From NCBI GenBank assembly GCA_963558565.1, contig CAUWGX010000011.1, forward strand, positions 1 through 60,077: a stretch of DNA of 60,077 nt. Reading direction: 5' to 3'. The translations under genes were made by a program, and so were the position numbers. Shown piece by piece: positions 39,168 to 47,208 of this stretch (positions are counted from its first letter, which is position 1; every line of letters begins with the position of its first letter). Source of the DNA: Atopostipes sp963558565 (GTDB taxonomy: Bacteria > Bacillota > Bacilli > Lactobacillales > Carnobacteriaceae_A). Under the pieces are notes generated by a model. That model did not search any database, was not told the origin of the DNA, and saw only the letters and a list, made by a program, of their open reading frames with translations.

Positions 39168-39191
39168 GCTATAATGGAGTTGAGGGGAGTC
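39168..39191 (+). repeat. attR: Prophage attachment site, ssrA junction
   Basis: 24 bases identical to 1-24. The right part is the last 17 bases of tmRNA (T-arm/acceptor 3' strand); the left 7 lie beyond CCA. Insertion therefore keeps a complete ssrA gene. Confidence 0.9.
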
Positions 39192-39544
39192 GAACCCCTG
39201 TCCAGACGCATTGTCACTTCGACGTTTACGTTCATAGTTATATTATTTGGAAGTTTCGCGCCACACACGCCATATAACAGGCGAAGTGCTTTGCTAGTCC
39301 GTTTAATCTCTTCTTGAGTCTCCAGACTTAAGACTCAAGCGTATCCCACTTCTAATTTGAGACCCTAGCTAACACATGGGCGATGCTAGTTCGGATCGCT
39401 GTTAGGCTGCTATTACGCAGCTGCTAAAGCAAAATTGTTTTCTTGTTTGTCAGTTAAGTTTAAACTGTGACGTTGTTAATGCAGTCATCACCTGCAGAAC
39501 GTAGTCCAAGTTCAATCTACGCCTGTCGAATCCAGAACAACCCC
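39175..39544 (-). ncRNA. ssrA: Transfer-messenger RNA (tmRNA)
   Basis: About 370 nt, rescuing stalled ribosomes with SmpB, whose gene is close by. The 5' end GGGGTTGTTCTGGATTCGACAG and the 3' end GGTTCGACTCCCCTCAACTCCA form the tRNA-like domain with encoded CCA. The tag frame at 39413-39451 aligns with other Lactobacillales tags and reads DKQENNFALAAA then TAA. Compared with related tags it begins at GAC instead of a GCN codon and has one extra alanine, so the end is ALAAA in place of ALAA. The 3' end is the prophage target. Its promoter lies at 39573-39604. Confidence 0.95.
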
Positions 39545-39572
39545 GTATTCGAAACACCTCTCTTGAGGCACT

Positions 39573-39604
39573 ATTATAGTAACACATGTTCGGTTTAAAA
39601 TCAA
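39573..39604 (-). promoter_or_regulatory. ssrA promoter
   Basis: TTGATT (39599-39604), 17 bp, TACTAT (39576-39581), overlapping TATAAT at 39573-39578. It sits about 30 bp before the mature tmRNA 5' end, fitting a short leader removed by RNase P. Confidence 0.65.
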
Positions 39605-39682
39605 GACCTAAGCTTTATTTAAAGCTCTTTTAGAGGGGTTTCTTGCCCACAACTCAATGTTTTCTACTCATCTCTAAAAATT

Positions 39683-39714
39683 TAATGGAGTTGAGGGGAG
39701 TCGAACCCTAGTCC
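39683..39714 (-). pseudogene. Orphan copy of the ssrA 3' end
   Basis: Twenty-six bases identical to 39172-39197, then two mismatches and GTCC again. It holds the T-arm and acceptor 3' strand of tmRNA but no other part, and lies 140 bp upstream of the intact gene in the same orientation. A remnant of a former ssrA copy or of another integration event. Confidence 0.8.
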
Positions 39715-39757
39715 TTTTTATACCGATCTTTATTCTACATTATTTTCTCTAAATTAC

Positions 39758-39793
39758 AAGCAAAAGGGGTTAGTATCTACCAACCCCTTTTTT
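39758..39793 (-). terminator. Terminator of the histidine-phosphatase gene
   Basis: AAAAGGGGTT (39762-39771) pairs with AACCCCTTTT (39782-39791) around a 10-base loop. T-runs stand on both sides, so it works in both directions. Confidence 0.8.
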
Positions 39794-39803
39794 ATGTAAC
39801 GTT

Positions 39804-40508
39804 TTATTCCTCTAAATCCTCGAGCTCTTCTTCATCCACAAAATGACTAACATCGCCGTAGCGGTCTAATTGATAGAAACCATTTGCATAATGAACGGTT
39901 GAGACACTAACGTTTAGTAAAGCATCGGGATCTTCTAATTCTGGAATTAAGTTTTCAAGAATTAAACGAATTGTCCCTCCGTGAGCCACAATTAAGATAT
40001 TATCTCCAGTATCCCGGTGTTTATTTACGACTTTCAAAAGTCCTTTTTCGACGCGGAGCCAAAATTCCATAAAGTCTTCTGCATGTCCGTGAGGATCCAA
40101 CTCTTTAAAAGCACTCATCCGTTCAAATTGGTCTACATCCCCAAACATTTTATCCGCTGTGTCATAACCTAAGTGCTCTGCGACTTCTCTATAAGCGGTA
40201 TCGCCATACTCCCCTTCAAAAACACCAAAGAAAATTTCGCGAAATTCTGGTAATAAAACCATTTCCATTTCCGGATCGGTCTGTTCATTTTCTCCTAAGA
40301 TTAATTCAGCCGTATCAATGGTTCGTTGCAGATCGCTGGTGTAGACAGCATCAAACTTCACATCTTTTAACCCTTTACCGCTGCGGCGTACATCTACTTC
40401 GCCCGATTTTGTCAACGGCGTATTGCCCCATCCTTGCATGCGGCCGTAAAAGTTAAAGTAGGTTTCCCCATGTCGGACAAAATAAATGGTCACTCCATCT
40501 TTACTCAT
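39804..40508 (-). CDS. Histidine phosphatase (phosphoglycerate mutase-like)
   Basis: 234 residues from ATG 40508 (AAAGGAAAGGG upstream; ORF open to 40541). IYFVRHGETYFNFYGRMQGW holds the catalytic RHG; LQRTIDTAEL, EFREIFFGVFEGEYGD and LIVAHGGTIRLILE complete the family. Substrate unknown: such enzymes dephosphorylate sugars, nucleotides or act as broad phosphatases; glycolytic mutase activity is covered here by gpmI. It is the host gene between smpB and ssrA and ends at a bidirectional terminator. Confidence 0.88.
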   Translation of the reverse strand: MSKDGVTIYFVRHGETYFNFYGRMQGWGNTPLTKSGEVDVRRSGKGLKDVKFDAVYTSDLQRTIDTAELILGENEQTDPEMEMVLLPEFREIFFGVFEGEYGDTAYREVAEHLGYDTADKMFGDVDQFERMSAFKELDPHGHAEDFMEFWLRVEKGLLKVVNKHRDTGDNILIVAHGGTIRLILENLIPELEDPDALLNVSVSTVHYANGFYQLDRYGDVSHFVDEEELEDLEE

Positions 40509-40621
40509 TTTATGCACCCTTTCCTTTATCGCTATCATCATACCAGATTTTAACCCTTTTATTAAATTAAAATCTTCAGAAAAGTAATGTTTCTATCACT
40601 CATTACCATTTAGAATATAAA

Positions 40622-40663
40622 CAAAAAGCATAGAATCCTCCCTTCAAGGAGCAACTATGCTTT
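40622..40663 (-). terminator. Terminator after smpB
   Basis: AAAGCATAG (40625-40633) pairs with CTATGCTTT (40655-40663), with an inner CTCC/GGAG-type pairing, and TTTTTG follows on the minus strand. Confidence 0.8.
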
Positions 40664-40671
40664 CATTTCTT

Positions 40672-41154
40672 TTATCGGTAACGTTCTTTTAGTGCTCGTT
40701 GAATATCGCGCTCTTGGTCTTTACGTTTCAAGGTTTCTCGTTTATCATAACGTTTTTTCCCTCTTGCTAAGCCAAGTAACACTTTTGCAACCCCATTTTT
40801 AATATATACTTTTAAAGGAATCAATGTATGACCAGCTTGTTGAACAAGGCCTAATAAACGATTTAGCTCTTTTCGTTTCAGCAATAATTTTCTTGTTCGT
40901 AAAGGATCATGGTTGAATTGATTTCCTTCTTTAAACGGAGCCACGTGCACATTATATAACCATAGCTCATCGCCTCGAAAGCCCGCGAAACCGTCTTGAA
41001 TATTGATTCGTCCATTACGGATCGATTTGATTTCAGTACCTCGCAAAACGATTCCAGCTTCAACCGTTTCTAAAATCTCATACTCATGTCTCGCTTTTCG
41101 GTTCTGAGCGATTTCCGGTTTACGTTCTTTTTTAGTTTTTGACAATACACTCAC
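40672..41154 (-). CDS. smpB: SsrA-binding protein SmpB
   Basis: 160 residues (GTG 41154; a TTG at 41145 is better spaced from AAGGAAGG and may be the real start). KTKKERKPEIAQNRKARHEY, EAGIVLRGTEIKSIRNGRIN and HDPLRTRKLLLKRKEL are SmpB signatures; the basic C-terminal tail (GKKRYDKRETLKRKDQERDI) enters the mRNA channel. It binds tmRNA for trans-translation. It is next to rnr and near ssrA, the standard arrangement. Confidence 0.96.
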   Translation of the reverse strand: MSVLSKTKKERKPEIAQNRKARHEYEILETVEAGIVLRGTEIKSIRNGRINIQDGFAGFRGDELWLYNVHVAPFKEGNQFNHDPLRTRKLLLKRKELNRLLGLVQQAGHTLIPLKVYIKNGVAKVLLGLARGKKRYDKRETLKRKDQERDIQRALKERYR

Positions 41155-41166
41155 CTTCCTTGTTTA

Positions 41167-43518
41167 TTATCTTTTTTTATTCTTTTTACGCTGATTTCTT
41201 CGGTTCTTTCGTTGTTTTTCTGTTTCTCTGTCCCGAATTTCAAAATCAACATTTCTTTCTTTTTTATCTTTTTGCGCGTCTTTTTTCTTTTTCTTCTTCT
41301 TTTTGTTCTTCTTATTACTCTTTTGTTTGTTCTTCTTTTTCTTTTCTGCAGACTCATCAGTCAATTCAAAGTCAATATCATATTGGTCAACATCCACATT
41401 CACTAGCTCTACTCGAACTTCTTCTCCGATCCGGAAAGTTTCTCCTGTTCGTTGTCCAATTAAGAGCATACCCTGTTCATTAAACTCATAATAGTCATTT
41501 TTCATCGTTGATAAATGAACGAGTCCTTCGACCGCGCCTTCTACTTGAACAAACATTCCAAAGTTCGTAATCGAAGTAATGAGAGCATCAAATTTCTGAC
41601 CGACTTTATCGACCATGAATTCAGCCATCTTCAAGTCTTCAACTTCGCGTTCCGCATCTACCGCACGACGTTCAGCCATTGAGCTGTACTCTGCGATTTC
41701 AGGCAGTTGTTTCGCCCAATAGTTTCGGTCCTTCTTACTTGTCCCGACTTCTTGATAATAATGAACCAATCGGTGCAAGATTAAGTCTGGATAACGACGA
41801 ATCGGCGCAGTAAAGTGTGAATAATACTCAGTTGCCAGTCCATAATGCCCCAGAGGCACTACATCATAGCGCGCTTGTTGCATTGAACGCAACATCAACA
41901 TATTCACTACCTGTTCATAAGGTTCACCTTCCACTGCATCTAAAATGCCTTGTAAGGTTTTAGGTGAAATATCTTCTTTTTTCCCGCGTACTCGGACTCC
42001 TAAAGCTGAAGCGAACTCAATAAAACTCTGCATCTTCGCTTCATCCGGTTGTTCGTGTACTCGGTATAAAATCGGCAAGTCACGTTTTGAAAAATGAGCC
42101 GAAACGGTCTCGTTCGCCGCTAACATAAATGACTCAATAATACGCTCGCCTACACCACGCTCAACAATTTCAATATCTAATGGTTTTCCTTCGTTATCCA
42201 CTTCAAAATGTAATTCCGTAGAATCAAATGAAATAGCACCATTGTTGACTCGTTTCTTTTCTAAAATATGGTGTAGTTCTTCCATCGTTTGCAGCATTTC
42301 AACTAAGTCTTCATGTTGTTCCATCATCGCTGGATCTTCATCCATCAAAATACGATTCACTTCATTATAAGACATCCGGCGATATGAACGAAGAACACTC
42401 GGATAAATGTCATAATTAACAATTTTTCCGCGAGCGTTAATTTCCATATCACAACTCAAGGTTAAACGGTCAACATTTGGACTCAACGAACAAATACCAT
42501 TCGATAATTGTTGCGGCAGCATTGGGATCACGCGGTCGATTAAATAAGAACTGGTTCCTCGATCGTAAGCTTCTTCGTCAATCGCTGTCCCTGCTTGTAC
42601 ATAATGAGAAACATCTGCAATATGTACCCCTAATTGGTAATGACCATTTTCGAGTTTTTCAACTTTAATCGCATCGTCCAAGTCTTTCGCATCTTCACCA
42701 TCGATCGTGATGATTTTCTGTCCTCGTAAATCCTGACGGCCTTCCATTTCTTCTTCAAGCACTTCACCTGGAATATCTTCCACTTCTTCAAGCACTTCTT
42801 CTGGGAATTCCGGTTCAATACCATGTTTATAAGCGATGGATAAAATATCAATGCCCGGATCATCTCGGTGCCCAATAATTTTAGTCGCAATGCCTTGTAA
42901 ATCTTCGTTTTTATAACGCGAGAACTGCGTAATTTCAACTAAAATAATCTGTCCATCGACAGGACGTAAACCTTTCATTCCGATTTGAATCGTTAAATGT
43001 TTGAGTTTCCGTTCTTCTGGGTGAATATAACCATATACATTATATTCATTCACTTCATCATCGGTATAAGCATGAAATTCGCCAACGACTGTTGAAACCC
43101 CACGTTCGATAATTTCGGTGATTTCGCCTTCTGCCGAACGGTCTTTCCATGGTTCTGCTTCTTTTTGTATTTCAATCCGGACCGTATCTCCGTTTAAAGC
43201 CGTGTTTGTATCATCGGGTGAAATAAACACATCTTTTTCAAAATCTGGGATACTGACAAAACCAAAGCCTCGATCCGTTCCGCTAAATCTTCCGACAAAA
43301 CTAGGTTCTGGTTCCAGTAATTTAAACTTACCATCTTTCGTGAGGAAAACTCTTTTATCCCGTTCTAAAGAGGCAAGAGCTTTTACCACTTCTTTAAATC
43401 CATCCGCATCATTATAGCCTAAATTGTCACTAACATCGTTGACATAGTAGCTATCTGCTTGATGTTCTTCCATATAATTAATAATCTGTTCTTTTAAATT
43501 TGTATTCTTTTTATTCAC
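41167..43518 (-). CDS. rnr: Ribonuclease R
   Basis: 783 residues, 3'-5' exoribonuclease. N-terminal winged helix (EQIINYMEEHQADSYYVND V), two cold-shock domains (SFVGRFSGTDRGFGFVSIPD), RNB catalytic domain with ITIDGEDAKDLDDAIKVEKL (active-site aspartates) and HFTAPIRRYPDLILHRLVH, then an S1 domain (KFDALITSITNFGMFVQVEG). The tail is extremely lysine rich. It degrades structured RNA and works with tmRNA-SmpB, whose gene is adjacent. GTG start behind GGAGG. Confidence 0.96.
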   Translation of the reverse strand: MNKKNTNLKEQIINYMEEHQADSYYVNDVSDNLGYNDADGFKEVVKALASLERDKRVFLTKDGKFKLLEPEPSFVGRFSGTDRGFGFVSIPDFEKDVFISPDDTNTALNGDTVRIEIQKEAEPWKDRSAEGEITEIIERGVSTVVGEFHAYTDDEVNEYNVYGYIHPEERKLKHLTIQIGMKGLRPVDGQIILVEITQFSRYKNEDLQGIATKIIGHRDDPGIDILSIAYKHGIEPEFPEEVLEEVEDIPGEVLEEEMEGRQDLRGQKIITIDGEDAKDLDDAIKVEKLENGHYQLGVHIADVSHYVQAGTAIDEEAYDRGTSSYLIDRVIPMLPQQLSNGICSLSPNVDRLTLSCDMEINARGKIVNYDIYPSVLRSYRRMSYNEVNRILMDEDPAMMEQHEDLVEMLQTMEELHHILEKKRVNNGAISFDSTELHFEVDNEGKPLDIEIVERGVGERIIESFMLAANETVSAHFSKRDLPILYRVHEQPDEAKMQSFIEFASALGVRVRGKKEDISPKTLQGILDAVEGEPYEQVVNMLMLRSMQQARYDVVPLGHYGLATEYYSHFTAPIRRYPDLILHRLVHYYQEVGTSKKDRNYWAKQLPEIAEYSSMAERRAVDAEREVEDLKMAEFMVDKVGQKFDALITSITNFGMFVQVEGAVEGLVHLSTMKNDYYEFNEQGMLLIGQRTGETFRIGEEVRVELVNVDVDQYDIDFELTDESAEKKKKNKQKSNKKNKKKKKKKKDAQKDKKERNVDFEIRDRETEKQRKNRRNQRKKNKKR

Positions 43519-43585
43519 TACTTACAGACCTCCATTCTACTTGCTTTTATTCTATACATAAAAGCATCGTTTACCTTTCATCATT

Positions 43586-44320
43586 TTAAGCATTCTTTTC
43601 TAAAAATGCGAGTAAATCTTTTTGTGTTTCTTTTCCAGCACGTCCTGTTGTAATCACATGTGGTGCGTCTTCGTACCAATGGAAATCAACCGGAGCATTT
43701 TCCAGTTTATCTTTAAAGGTATAAGCTTGCTCGGGATTAATCATTTCATCTTGTCCACCTTGGCCGATAAAGACAGGAATGGTTACTTTTGAATATTCTG
43801 GTACCATTTTTTCCACATAATCATTAATTTCTTTTAGTCTCCATTCTACTTTTTCCATGACTTCTGGTTTCTTCTCTTCAATCGTTTCCGCAGCCATACC
43901 TAATTTTTTCATTTTGAATTTATACCAAACCCAGAAATTCGCTGGCACATTTGAGTCCTCATTCGTCACAACAGGCGAGGAGAAAATGCCATAGCTGTTG
44001 ACTTCATGCTTTAACATGATATCTGTTGCAACAACGCCTCCTAATGAAAGCCCAAAGACTGAAATATCCGTGAATCCATCTTCTTTTAATGTCTGATAAG
44101 CTTCTTCGCCATCTTTGATCCAATCTTCGATCCCATATTCTAGTAAGTCATCGGGATTCTCTAAGCCGTGCCCTGAAAGAGTTGGTGTTAAAACTGTATA
44201 GTTTTCTCTCTCTAATGCGCGTGCAACACTTAAGACATCTGTTGGCGTTCCCGTATAAGCGTGAATTAAAATCACTGCCTTTGGCCCATTTTTCTCATAT
44301 GTATATTTTTCTTTCTTCAT
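43586..44320 (-). CDS. est: Carboxylesterase, alpha/beta hydrolase
   Basis: 244 residues from ATG 44320 (GAGGTGG upstream). KAVILIHAYTGTPTDVLSVA with oxyanion-hole HAYTG, the nucleophile in FGLSLGGVVATD, a late aspartate in GGQDEMINPEQ and histidine in YEDAPHVITTGRAG complete the triad. It resembles the YvaK/Est30 carboxylesterases, whose natural substrate is unknown. The gene order secG-est-rnr-smpB is shared by many Firmicutes. Confidence 0.9.
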   Translation of the reverse strand: MKKEKYTYEKNGPKAVILIHAYTGTPTDVLSVARALERENYTVLTPTLSGHGLENPDDLLEYGIEDWIKDGEEAYQTLKEDGFTDISVFGLSLGGVVATDIMLKHEVNSYGIFSSPVVTNEDSNVPANFWVWYKFKMKKLGMAAETIEEKKPEVMEKVEWRLKEINDYVEKMVPEYSKVTIPVFIGQGGQDEMINPEQAYTFKDKLENAPVDFHWYEDAPHVITTGRAGKETQKDLLAFLEKNA

Positions 44321-44393
44321 TTTATCCACCTCGTGTTCGTTCTCTCCCTCATTTTACAATAGATTGTCCTTCATAACTACTGTTTAGTTTCAA

Positions 44394-44475
44394 CTAAAAA
44401 ACCTATCTGCCCCTTAGAATGAAGTTGAAGTTTTAAAATGGACCTTCATTTCCATTCAAGCACGCAGATAGGTTT
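44394..44475 (-). terminator. Long-loop terminator of secG
   Basis: A perfect 12-bp stem (AAACCTATCTGC 44399-44410 with GCAGATAGGTTT 44464-44475) encloses 53 bases and is followed on the minus strand by TTTTTAG. The loop has weak internal pairing. Confidence 0.7.
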
Positions 44476-44490
44476 GAATTTTTATTTTGT

Positions 44491-44718
44491 TTAGTTCATT
44501 TTTAATAAAGCTAAAGATAAAACAAAAAATAAGATTAAGCTTACAACAGTCACTCGCAGTAAGACTGCTTCAAATCCTCTTGCTTTCTGTTGAGTAAATA
44601 GCTCACTTCCACCCATAAAAGCATTTGATGAACTTTTCGTCTTTGTCGGTTGGAGGGCAATCACAATAATTGAAAAGATCGATAAGATTAATATTAAATT
44701 CGAAATAATGTCGTACAT
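44491..44718 (-). CDS. secG: Preprotein translocase subunit SecG
   Basis: 75 residues from ATG 44718 (GAGAGGAGC upstream; the frame runs to 44760). Two membrane helices, LILILSIFSIIVIALQPTK and VLLRVTVVSLILFFVLSLAL, separated by a loop with SSSNAFMGGSELF, the SecG hallmark. It assists SecYEG export. Heads the est-rnr-smpB stretch, although a long terminator follows it. Confidence 0.94.
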   Translation of the reverse strand: MYDIISNLILILSIFSIIVIALQPTKTKSSSNAFMGGSELFTQQKARGFEAVLLRVTVVSLILFFVLSLALLKMN

Positions 44719-44814
44719 ATACGGGCTCCTCTCTCCATTCTTCACTCTACACAATAACATAAATAGGAGACAGATTCTATCATTTTCGATAATTAACTGA
44801 ATTTGTATGGCACT

Positions 44815-44846
44815 AAAAAAGACGCTCCCTTATTTACAGAGCGCCT
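44815..44846 (-). terminator. Terminator of the PepSY lipoprotein gene
   Basis: On the minus strand GGCGCTCT pairs with GGGAGCGTC (with one G-U) around an 8-base loop and TTTTTT follows. Confidence 0.8.
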
Positions 44847-44869
44847 TTCTTTATATTCTGTTCTTTTAA

Positions 44870-45571
44870 TTAACGATCAATGACGTCACCCGTTGTTGCA
44901 TCTACTGTAATATCGTCGCCATTTTCGATATCGATTTCGTAAGCTGTGACTCCTTGTTCTTCTTCAAGTGACCATTCTGTAATATAATCGGAGCCTGATT
45001 CATCCGCAGCAATTTGCATCGCTTCTTGCGGCGTGATCAGATTATCAAACTCGATAATATAGTCCTGATCGTCATCTCTTTCCGTACTTTCTTCTGTAAT
45101 CTCGCCTGTTTCGGCATTAATTTCTAGATCGTATTCATTTCCATCGTCCCAACCGGAAATGTCATATTCATAAACCCCACGATCCTCATCAAATTCAATT
45201 TCATCAATATTAATATTTTCACCAAAAGTATCATAGAATGTTTGTCGGGCTTGATCTAAAGTGATTGGAAATTCAACATTCAAAATACCATTGGATGTAT
45301 CCACAGCCTCTTGATCTGTTTGTCCTGCTGTTTCTTCTTGGTCAGGATCATTTTGGTTGTTAGGATCTTGATTCGCCTCTTCATTTTGTTGTGTTTCTTC
45401 CTCTTGCGGAGCTTCTTCATTCGCTCCTTCATCTGGCGTCTGTGTATCTTCTACAGGATCTTCAGTCATGGGAGTTTCTTCGTTCATCCCATCTCCACAT
45501 GCGGCCAAAAGAGCGACGGCCGATAACGAAATAAAGCCTAATTGTATTTTCTTAATTATTTCTTTACTCAT
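44870..45571 (-). CDS. PepSY-domain lipoprotein
   Basis: 233 residues. Signal peptide with lipobox LLAAC near residue 25 (SLSAVALLAACGDG), an acidic, Q/N/E-rich linker (about 30-90), then two PepSY modules: ITLDQARQTFYDTFG with YEYDISGWDDGNEYDLEINA, and ITPQEAMQIAADESG with AYEIDIENGDDITVDA. It would be anchored outside the membrane. PepSY domains often restrain peptidases or act in the envelope. Single-gene unit with its own promoter and terminator. Confidence 0.88.
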   Translation of the reverse strand: MSKEIIKKIQLGFISLSAVALLAACGDGMNEETPMTEDPVEDTQTPDEGANEEAPQEEETQQNEEANQDPNNQNDPDQEETAGQTDQEAVDTSNGILNVEFPITLDQARQTFYDTFGENINIDEIEFDEDRGVYEYDISGWDDGNEYDLEINAETGEITEESTERDDDQDYIIEFDNLITPQEAMQIAADESGSDYITEWSLEEEQGVTAYEIDIENGDDITVDATTGDVIDR

Positions 45572-45622
45572 ATCCGTTCCCCTTTTCTTTTTAAAATAAA
45601 CCTTTCATTTGGTTCCATGCAA

Positions 45623-45651
45623 AGTTTAGGTGAAAGCTGTTTTTAAGTCAA
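45623..45651 (-). promoter_or_regulatory. Promoter of the PepSY lipoprotein gene
   Basis: TTGACT (45646-45651), 17 bp, TAAACT (45623-45628) on the minus strand, about 50 bp before the gene. Confidence 0.6.
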
Positions 45652-45735
45652 AACATATACCTTCTAAAGTGGCATAAGTAGCGACTTTAAAAGATTTTAT
45701 TAGACCTTAGAAATATTATTAAAAGTTTAGAAAAC

Positions 45736-45772
45736 AAAGAAAACAGCCCACTTACTTTTAGTAAATGGGCTG
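45736..45772 (-). terminator. Terminator of the glycolytic operon after eno
   Basis: CAGCCCACTTAC (45744-45755) pairs with GTAAATGGGCTG (45761-45772) around a short loop; TTTTC follows on the minus strand. It closes the cggR-eno gene series. Confidence 0.8.
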
Positions 45773-45799
45773 AATCTTTGTGATCACTTTTATTTTTTA

Positions 45800-47092
45800 T
45801 TACAGGTTGTAAAAAGCATCTTTACCAGCAAATTTTGCTGTATTGCCTAATTGTTCTTCAATTCTTAATAACTGATTGTATTTTGCAATACGGTCAGTTC
45901 TTGAAGCAGAACCTGTCTTGATTTGACCAGCGTTTGTCGCAACTGCAATGTCAGCAATTGTTGTATCTTCTGTTTCACCTGAACGATGTGAGATAACAGC
46001 TGTAAAGCCAGCTTTCTTCGCCATGTCAATTGCAGCAAACGTTTCAGATAAAGTACCGATTTGGTTCACTTTAATTAGAATTGAGTTACTAATGTCTTCT
46101 TCAATTCCGCGCGCTAGCATTTCAGTGTTCGTTACAAATAAGTCGTCTCCAACTAATTGCACTTTATCTCCAAGACGTTCAGTTAATACTTTCCAACCGT
46201 CCCAGTCATTTTCGTCCATACCATCTTCAATAGAGATGATTGGGTATTTTTCAACTAATTCTTCTAGATAGTCTACTTGTTCTTCTGCATTACGTTTTGG
46301 TGCATCTTCTGTTTCAAATAGTGTGTAATCATAAACACCATCTTCGTAGAATTCTGAAGCTGCAACGTCAAATCCAAGATAAACATCTTCACCAGGAGTT
46401 AAGCCTGCTTTTTTGATCGCTTCAATGATAGTATCTACAGCGTCTTCCGTTCCTTTAAATTCAGGAGCGAATCCACCTTCGTCACCAACAGCTGTTGTTA
46501 AACCACGTTCATCTAAAATAGACTGTAGTGCATGGAAAACTTCTGTACCCCAGCGTAAAGCTTCTTTAAATGTTGGCGCACCTGTTGGTAAGATCATGAA
46601 TTCTTGGAACGCGATTGGTGCACTTGAGTGTGAACCACCGTTTACGATGTTCATCATAGGTACTGGTAATAGTGTACCACTAAATCCACCTAAATATTGG
46701 TATAAAGGTAGTCCAGAATATTGTGCTGCTGCTTGAGCAACGGCAATAGAAACACCTAAGATTGCGTTAGCACCTAATTTACCTTTATTTGGTGTACCGT
46801 CTAATTCGATTAATGCACGGTCAATAGATTCTTGTGCACGAACGTCTAAACCAATCATTGCATCTGCAATCGTTGTGTTCACGTTTTCTACTGCTTTTGT
46901 AACACCTTTACCTAAGTAACGGTCTTTGTCGCCGTCACGTAATTCAACAGCTTCATGTTCACCCGTTGACGCTCCAGAAGGAACAATTCCTCGTCCGAAA
47001 GCTCCTGATTCTGTATAAACATCAACTTCTACTGTTGGGTTACCACGAGAGTCTAATACTTCGCGTCCTCTTACTTCTGTAATTTTTGGCAT
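45800..47092 (-). CDS. eno: Enolase
   Basis: 430 residues converting 2-phosphoglycerate to phosphoenolpyruvate in glycolysis. ITEVRGREVLDSRGNPTVEV at the start, GVSIAVAQAAA, NIVNGGSHSSAPIAFQEFM, GDEGGFAPEF, the SIEDGMDENDWDGW and GDDLFVTN metal-binding acids, and SHRSGETEDTTIAD are all present. Full length. Last gene of the central glycolytic cluster, followed by a terminator. Confidence 0.98.
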   Translation of the reverse strand: MPKITEVRGREVLDSRGNPTVEVDVYTESGAFGRGIVPSGASTGEHEAVELRDGDKDRYLGKGVTKAVENVNTTIADAMIGLDVRAQESIDRALIELDGTPNKGKLGANAILGVSIAVAQAAAQYSGLPLYQYLGGFSGTLLPVPMMNIVNGGSHSSAPIAFQEFMILPTGAPTFKEALRWGTEVFHALQSILDERGLTTAVGDEGGFAPEFKGTEDAVDTIIEAIKKAGLTPGEDVYLGFDVAASEFYEDGVYDYTLFETEDAPKRNAEEQVDYLEELVEKYPIISIEDGMDENDWDGWKVLTERLGDKVQLVGDDLFVTNTEMLARGIEEDISNSILIKVNQIGTLSETFAAIDMAKKAGFTAVISHRSGETEDTTIADIAVATNAGQIKTGSASRTDRIAKYNQLLRIEEQLGNTAKFAGKDAFYNL

Positions 47093-47208
47093 TTATTATT
47101 CTCCTTGTTTTCTGTATTTAGCTATGCGCATAATTACGACATAACTGGTACATCAATTCTATTTTATCCTTTATTTCCATTGAATACAAATTCTTTCAAG
47201 AAATAAGT

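Larger units (their letters stand above)
1..39191. mobile_element. Complete siphophage prophage integrated in ssrA
   Basis: A full set of lysogeny, recombination, replication, packaging, head, tail and lysis genes lies between two copies of a 24-bp direct repeat that overlaps the 3' end of ssrA. The integrase is next to the ssrA-side junction, as expected for a tmRNA-integrating phage. Late genes run on the minus strand; the lysogeny module (repressor, membrane protein, integrase) runs on the plus strand. Gene order (terS-terL-portal-minor head-scaffold-capsid-connectors-tail-Tal-holin-lysin) is that of Firmicutes long-tailed siphophages. No essential module is missing, so it may be inducible. 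That is an inference, because two structural genes carry odd stop contexts. The left repeat starts at the window edge, so the repeat may be longer. Confidence 0.95.

Noticed and set aside
41167..41410. Plus-strand ORFs rich in F and L over the rnr end
   Set aside because: They mirror the lysine-rich tail of RNase R (AAA/TTT) and have no ribosome site.
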